The notes beneath the pieces were generated by a model. It was given only the letters and a program-made list of their open reading frames with translations, was not told the origin of the DNA and searched no databases. The position numbers were made by a program, and so were the translations under genes. A stretch of DNA of 19,645 bases from JAGLQQ01 sp043806135 (GTDB lineage Bacteria; Omnitrophota; Gorgyraeia; B26-G9), in contig JAZDHG010000024.1 in the NCBI GenBank assembly GCA_043806135.1, forward strand, positions 1 through 19,645. The letters are read 5' to 3'. Below, piece by piece: positions 15,759 through 19,645 of this stretch (the stretch's first letter is position 1; each line of letters opens with the position of its first letter).

Positions 15759-16718
15759 TTATGTTTCATATTTTGGTTCTTTGCCAAGCTCTCTTAATAA
15801 CTCGTTTATTTCTTTTTTTAATTCAATCATTTTCAATTCTCTGCCGACAACTATTTTGTTGAAACTTTCCAATTCCCTTATTTTCTTCCTTAACTCCGCA
15901 TCTGATTCTCGCAGCATTTGTTCACTTGCTATCAGCTGCTGATTAGAAGCTTTCATCTCATCCTCGTTTGCTGCTAAGTCTTCACTCATGTCATTAAATG
16001 TGTTGAACAGCTCGCCGAATTCGTTTTTTGATTTTGTCATTATTTTAACGCCTACGTCTCCTTTACTTATTTTTCGCGCTGCGTTAATCAGCTGTTTTAC
16101 CGGCATTGATAACGCGTAATTTATAAAAAAAGCAGCCAGAAAACCGCAAAAAATCCCTATCCCTAACATAAACCAAATAATTTTTTGATACTTTTTTGCC
16201 GTAATAAGCATGTCGACATCTTTTACCCTTATGTCCGTGCTGATTTCCTCATTCATTTTCTGAAAAAATTCTTCCGCTTCACGGGCTATTTCATGAGCGT
16301 TTTGCTCCATGAAAAGAACCGAAGCGCCGGTAGGGTCAATTTCACTTTCAGCCGTATAAGAAAAAATAACTGTTTTAAACCGTTTGACAGCAGTTATAAA
16401 TAACGCTACTTCATCCTTTTTTGACTCGTCAACCAACTCTTTTAAATCCGAGGTTTCTTTAATTACCTGGTTAATCAATGTTATTGCTTTTTTATTATCG
16501 GTTTCTTCTTTTCTGGTGATGGCAAAAAAACTATCCCTGGCGTTGATAAAATCTTTATGTATTTTCTCCATCAGATCTAACTTTGGCCTTTGATATCTTA
16601 TAACCTCGGTTGCAGTCTCAGCGATTTGACCCATGCTCAGAAAAGACACCAAGCTTACACATAATATTATGGCCACTATAAAAACCAGGCTTAAATTACG
16701 GATCAAACTATATGACAT
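15759..16718 (-). CDS. Membrane HAMP-domain sensor without kinase or methyl-accepting domain
   Basis: A 319-residue inner-membrane protein. TM1 (about 8-30) and TM2 (about 179-200) enclose a helical periplasmic domain of about 150 residues like the four-helix-bundle sensors of chemoreceptors. A HAMP domain (about 201-252, with the NEFGELFNTFNDM segment) is followed by a long coiled coil to the C-terminus. The end, ELESFNKIVVGRELKMIELKKEINELLRELG, is the linker often found just before or between PAS and kinase domains in sensor kinases, but here the chain stops normally after it. So it is a sensor that must pass its signal to a separate protein. It lies 36 bases after the Cache gene. The Shine-Dalgarno (AAGGA, 11 bases away) is weak. 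A kinase gene truncated here is an alternative; no kinase remnant is visible downstream. Confidence 0.9.
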   Translation of the reverse strand: MSYSLIRNLSLVFIVAIILCVSLVSFLSMGQIAETATEVIRYQRPKLDLMEKIHKDFINARDSFFAITRKEETDNKKAITLINQVIKETSDLKELVDESKKDEVALFITAVKRFKTVIFSYTAESEIDPTGASVLFMEQNAHEIAREAEEFFQKMNEEISTDIRVKDVDMLITAKKYQKIIWFMLGIGIFCGFLAAFFINYALSMPVKQLINAARKISKGDVGVKIMTKSKNEFGELFNTFNDMSEDLAANEDEMKASNQQLIASEQMLRESDAELRKKIRELESFNKIVVGRELKMIELKKEINELLRELGKEPKYET

Positions 16719-16754
16719 GATCTTGCTTATCCTTTCCTGCCTTAACTATTTTTC

Positions 16755-17354
16755 TTAATAAAACCGTTCCGCTATTGCGTCTATATCCACGCTGACCGTA
16801 ACCGCTCCGATAGCCTTTTTTGTAGATGGATCAACAACCGGCACAGATACCTGTATCGAATACATCCCGGAGCTTTGATCAAAAGCAGGCGCATCAATAA
16901 AAATAGCGCCGTTTCCATCAGCAAAAGATTTTACAAATTTGTCCTCATCACCCTGCCAGTAGTCTGAGGTCTTGTTTGTTTCGGCAACAATACATCCCTG
17001 CTTATCCATAACAAATATCTCGGCATAGAGGCTTCTGCTGATCTTTACAGCCGCTTTTTGCATTTTCTTTAAATATTGCGCGCAGGGGTTAGTTAAAAAG
17101 CTTTCTATCCGCGCATCAATCCCGTCTGTTGCCTGCCATTTCTCATCCAGCTGTTTTATCTCATCTAGAGACTTTACCGCTTCTTTATTGGCTGTTTTCA
17201 CGGCATTAACCACTATCGGGTCACTGGCCAAAGCGGTTATTTTTTCTTTTGCTAATCTTTTGACAAAATTCATTACCTCTGTTTCTTCTGCCTGAGCTGT
17301 ATTCATTATTGCTAAACAAAACACCATTAGGGTAAAAAATATTACTCTTTTCAT
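16755..17354 (-). CDS. Secreted single Cache (PDC-like) sensor-domain protein
   Basis: A 199-residue protein with a signal peptide (MKRVIFF...NTAQA, cleavage about residue 22). The rest is one Cache-type sensor domain: a long N-terminal helix, then SLYAEIFVMDKQGCIVAETNKTSDYWQGDEDKF (about 108-140) and a C-terminal YSIQVSVPVVDP and AIGAVTVSVDID sheet. Such domains usually sit inside chemoreceptors or kinases and bind small ligands. Here the domain is free in the periplasm with no membrane anchor, so it may act as a binding protein for the HAMP protein encoded next (inference). The ATG at 17354 has GGAG five bases upstream; the longer frame lacks a ribosome site and overlaps the previous gene. 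It lies 19 bases after the EB_dh gene. Confidence 0.88.
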   Translation of the reverse strand: MKRVIFFTLMVFCLAIMNTAQAEETEVMNFVKRLAKEKITALASDPIVVNAVKTANKEAVKSLDEIKQLDEKWQATDGIDARIESFLTNPCAQYLKKMQKAAVKISRSLYAEIFVMDKQGCIVAETNKTSDYWQGDEDKFVKSFADGNGAIFIDAPAFDQSSGMYSIQVSVPVVDPSTKKAIGAVTVSVDIDAIAERFY

Positions 17355-17373
17355 GATTTCTCCAAATTCCTTG

Positions 17374-18252
17374 CTATTGGGCAAATTGTAAAGTCAACTC
17401 TTCACTAATATCCCCGGCTCCATAAAGAGGCTGCTCAAGCTTAGGGTCAGCCGGCCTGCCGGCTATTTCATGCCTGCTTACGCCGAACAAATAGGTCTTG
17501 GCGATATCAAACTGAACATCATCCTCATGTTTAGTATCCAAAACCCTTTTAAACTCTATGGTCCATTTGCCGCCAGACCACACGCCTTTTGCCTTTATAT
17601 CGGCAAGGCTTCCTGTGGGGACAACATTAGTATAACACGCGGTCTTTTCTCCCGCATATTCACCGTATATATTTTCTTTAAAGGCCGGCGTTCCGCTGTC
17701 GCCTTTTCTTATTAAATACATTTTTTTTCCGCTTTCCAGGTTTATGATATTGCTTTTAGGCATTTCGCTGTTGCTGAAACGCTGGTACTTATCATCTGCA
17801 TAGCCCACCGGGTCAGTCCTGCAGGCCTTCCAAAACCAAATATCTGCCATGTAAGAATTATTGGTTTTTAAAGATAAATCTACCGGATGATCCTCCATGT
17901 TCCATTTAAAAACAAAAGTATCCTCCCGGTCAGGACCTACTCTATAAATTTCCTCGGTTTTATCCCAAAACCAAGTTCTGTGCGTAAGCGACGCCTCTGG
18001 GTCCGCAAACTCCACTAAGAAGAATATCTCCGTGTCCGTATATACTGCCTTAAGCGTCATATCAATATTTGCCGTATTATCATGCGTGATTATCGGCTGT
18101 GCCTGCGCCCAGGCAGCATCGCCGGTTGCCCCGTCAATTACAGGTGCTTGTGCGGTTTTCCGGGCGATTATTGTTTGTCCTGCAGAGCAGATAGTATTGA
18201 AGGAAAGAAAAATTACAGACAAACCCAATATTAAAAAAGACCTTATTTTCAT
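17374..18252 (-). CDS. Periplasmic ethylbenzene-dehydrogenase-related haem-domain protein
   Basis: A 292-residue protein with a Sec signal (residues 1-24, ending ICSAG). The mature part resembles the EB_dh domain, the haem b-binding gamma subunit of DMSO-reductase-type dehydrogenases, which has a CBM9-like beta-sandwich fold. Visible elements are APVIDGATGDAAWAQAQPI (about 36-54), a MADIWFWKACR segment (135-145) typical of the domain, and WSGGKWTIEFKRVL (225-238). There is no CXXCH, so any haem would be b-type; in characterised relatives the ligands are Met and Lys, and Met135 is a candidate. No molybdopterin or iron-sulfur subunit is encoded nearby, so a role in sensing redox state or a respiratory substrate is more likely than catalysis (inference). 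GAGGGG lies five bases before the ATG. It is the first gene of the operon. Confidence 0.88.
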   Translation of the reverse strand: MKIRSFLILGLSVIFLSFNTICSAGQTIIARKTAQAPVIDGATGDAAWAQAQPIITHDNTANIDMTLKAVYTDTEIFFLVEFADPEASLTHRTWFWDKTEEIYRVGPDREDTFVFKWNMEDHPVDLSLKTNNSYMADIWFWKACRTDPVGYADDKYQRFSNSEMPKSNIINLESGKKMYLIRKGDSGTPAFKENIYGEYAGEKTACYTNVVPTGSLADIKAKGVWSGGKWTIEFKRVLDTKHEDDVQFDIAKTYLFGVSRHEIAGRPADPKLEQPLYGAGDISEELTLQFAQ

Positions 18253-18273
18253 TTTATCCCCTCTTTTCTCTGG

Positions 18274-18334
18274 AATATAGAATTTTGACTACCCCCTTGA
18301 GACATTATAAAGTTTATAATATTGGATAGCAAGC
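18274..18334 (-). promoter_or_regulatory. Promoter of the EB_dh/Cache/HAMP operon, shared type (copy 2)
   Basis: On the minus strand, TTGCTA (18327-18332), 17 bases, TATAAT (18304-18309), with an inverted repeat ATTATAA/TTATAAT across the spacer and -10 box, and AAAATTCTATATT at 18274-18286. The start would be near 18297, about 45 bases before the EB_dh ATG. It matches the promoter at 13994-14056 almost base for base in the core. Confidence 0.75.
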
Positions 18335-19310
18335 ACCAAATCGGGGTCGAATTGACTCATATTAGAAATAAATAGCAAATAAATAATAAATAGACTTAAA
18401 TAGGGACAGCGACTAATTATTTTTTCTTATGTCTTGGCCGGCTCTTGGATTTGGCATCATTATTCCCCTTTTAAAAATTCGCAGTATTTTTTCTTTAATT
18501 TAAAAACGAAGTTTTTGTCGAATAGTTTATAGCAAAGAGGCAGGGACCAGACTTCGCTGCTTAAATCCCCTCAAAGATGGTAAGCTTCGCCGGTCTACTC
18601 CACTCTACAGCTTATCCGGCGTAATTTAACTTCTGTGGTTGCACCACAGAAATGAAGACGGATAGCAAAGAGGCAGGGACTTACTCTGCTGATCCGCTAA
18701 GGCGGATCAAAACGCGAGCACAAGTTGTCCCCGTCGTGTTACACCTTCCGTTTATAATTTTACAAGTGAATTTTTCAAAATCTGTTTTAACGTGGTTTTG
18801 CCTTTAGCGGTTTTAAAATACCTCTCCCGCTTCATGCATCCTGCTTAGATAGTTCCCGATTCACCGTTCGGCTTCTGTGGACAGAAGCCTCGCTGGGCGG
18901 CCGCCTGAGGGCGGCCTTCTTGCGTGTTCAGCTTTGCTTGTGTTTTGCGTCTGTGTGTGGGCAGCCGCAAAACACAGCGTCCTCACACCAACAAGTTTTA
19001 CCAGCTAAAAAATTTTTGTTTCTAAGACTAGTTCGTCCGCCTTGCCACTGCTATCCCCTAAAAACTACACGGACGCGGCAACGCAAAGCCTCTCCCGAAT
19101 AATGCTTGAGAAGCGCAGGCGAAATTTTGATCGCACCAAAATTTTGCCAAAAGAAAACCGATATTCCAAAGGGCGAAAGGGCGGAAATTTAGTTATTTCC
19201 CGCAATTAAATAAGATTAATCTCTACAAAAATTAATTTTACCATAGATTCTTTAGTGTGGAAACTAAAAAGAGTTATGCTTTGTTTGATTCGGAACACTG
19301 GACAAAACTT
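18335..19310. other. Hairpin-rich non-coding region with a 19-base direct repeat
   Basis: Almost 1 kb with no acceptable gene. The 19-mer ATAGCAAAGAGGCAGGGAC occurs at 18529-18547 and 18662-18680. Perfect hairpins follow closely: TTCTGTGG/CCACAGAA (18631-18651), GATCCGC/GCGGATC (18691-18708), GGCTTCTG/CAGAAGCC (18870-18889), GGCCGCC/GGCGGCC (18899-18916) and GTGTTTTGCG/CGCAAAACAC (18940-18975). The region is more GC-rich than its surroundings between about 18550 and 19100. It may be remains of a mobile element or a structured non-coding RNA; I recognise no family. Confidence 0.5.
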
Positions 19311-19645
19311 CTATATCAAAACATCTACAGCCAAAGAACTTTCCTCTTTAATCTCATAGCCCATTGTCTTATAAGCTTTCAGACGCTTCTTATACATTGC
19401 TGCCAATACTGAAACTTTCCGGTCAACATAATCGTATATGCGAATGTCGGTTTTAGCGTGGTGTTTACGGTGAAGACGACCGGCGTATTGAATAACCTTG
19501 CCCTTAAATGCAATAGGCATAGCTATGAAAAGCGTATCGAGCCTTGGGTCATCAAATCCCTCTCCGATATACGCGCCGGTTGCTAATATTGCCTTCGATA
19601 CATCGGAAGAACTCAATTTATCAAAGATTTTGCGCCGCTCTTTGA
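19311..19645 (-). CDS. Superfamily 2 DEAD/DEAH-type helicase, C-terminal end (cut by window edge)
   Basis: Only the last 111 or so codons are visible; the frame is open to the right edge, reading ERRKIFDKLSSSDVSKAILATGAY upstream of any start codon, so the TTG at 19616 is not the real start. Motif V (ATGAYIGEGFDDPRLD) and motif VI (QYAGRLHRKH) of the second RecA-like domain are clear, followed by IRIYDYVD and a KRLKAYKTMGYEI tail. This ending is typical of large helicases annotated as restriction subunit R-like or as part of TOTE conflict systems, so a defence or mobile-element role is possible. The N-terminal domains needed to decide lie outside. Confidence 0.88.
   Translation of the reverse strand, partial: KERRKIFDKLSSSDVSKAILATGAYIGEGFDDPRLDTLFIAMPIAFKGKVIQYAGRLHRKHHAKTDIRIYDYVDRKVSVLAAMYKKRLKAYKTMGYEIKEESSLAVDVLI

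Noticed and set aside
18425..18475. Tiny minus-strand frame (MMPNPRAGQDIRKNN) behind AAAAGGGG
   Set aside because: It has a fair ribosome site but only 15 codons, and I cannot link it to a known product. It may be the tail or relic of a mobile-element gene.
19007..19207. Plus-strand stretch of about 66 codons without stop, ending in LVISRN
   Set aside because: It has no ATG early in the frame and no ribosome site, and it overlaps hairpin-rich DNA. Its basic, low-information translation is not convincing.
1..19645. CRISPR arrays, tRNA and rRNA genes
   Set aside because: No regularly spaced repeats and no cloverleaf or rRNA-like stretches were seen on either strand by eye. A covariance search was not possible here.

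Overview
The window looks like chromosome of a diderm (Gram-negative type) environmental bacterium with moderately AT-rich DNA. Signs of a diderm are a DUF3568-type lipoprotein, several proteins with Sec signal peptides, and a periplasmic ethylbenzene-dehydrogenase-like haem-domain protein. The mix of PAS-kinase and receiver clusters, DUF2582, DUF3568 and a very large exported PPP-like phosphatase would suit Omnitrophota or a deltaproteobacterial (Desulfobacterota-like) lineage. That placement is inference; no rRNA or other marker is here except EF-G.

Layout, left to right. Bases 1-7485, all on the minus strand, hold three separately promoted genes: glycogen phosphorylase (glgP), elongation factor G (fusA, with a clear Rho-independent terminator) and a large exported metallophosphoesterase. 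A divergent plus-strand gene at 7830-8219 encodes a small lipoprotein. From 13781 down to 8529 runs a tight six-gene signalling operon on the minus strand: membrane PAS kinase, receiver, soluble triple-PAS kinase, then three more receivers. All four receivers are single-domain and no output domain is encoded. From 15114 down to 14373 is a three-gene operon: exported small protein, LysW-like zinc ribbon, DUF2582 winged helix. From 18252 down to 15759 is another three-gene operon: periplasmic EB_dh-domain protein, secreted Cache-domain protein, and a membrane HAMP protein that ends in a coiled coil with no kinase or methyl-accepting domain. After about 1 kb of hairpin-rich non-coding DNA, the right edge cuts a superfamily 2 helicase, of which only the C-terminus is visible.

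The most interesting reading joins the two signalling operons. The EB_dh/Cache/HAMP operon and the kinase/receiver operon each begin with nearly the same promoter: TTGCTA, 17 bases, TATAAT, with an inverted repeat across the spacer and a conserved 13-mer in the early transcribed region. One operon supplies extracytoplasmic sensors without a kinase; the other supplies kinases and receivers without a periplasmic sensor domain. They may be halves of one system (inference).

Intergenic DNA also carries a dispersed two-hairpin repeat (full copy in the leader of the kinase operon, partial copies beside glgP) and a palindrome-rich fold-back block next to the winged-helix gene. No rRNA, tRNA, CRISPR array or intact insertion sequence was seen.
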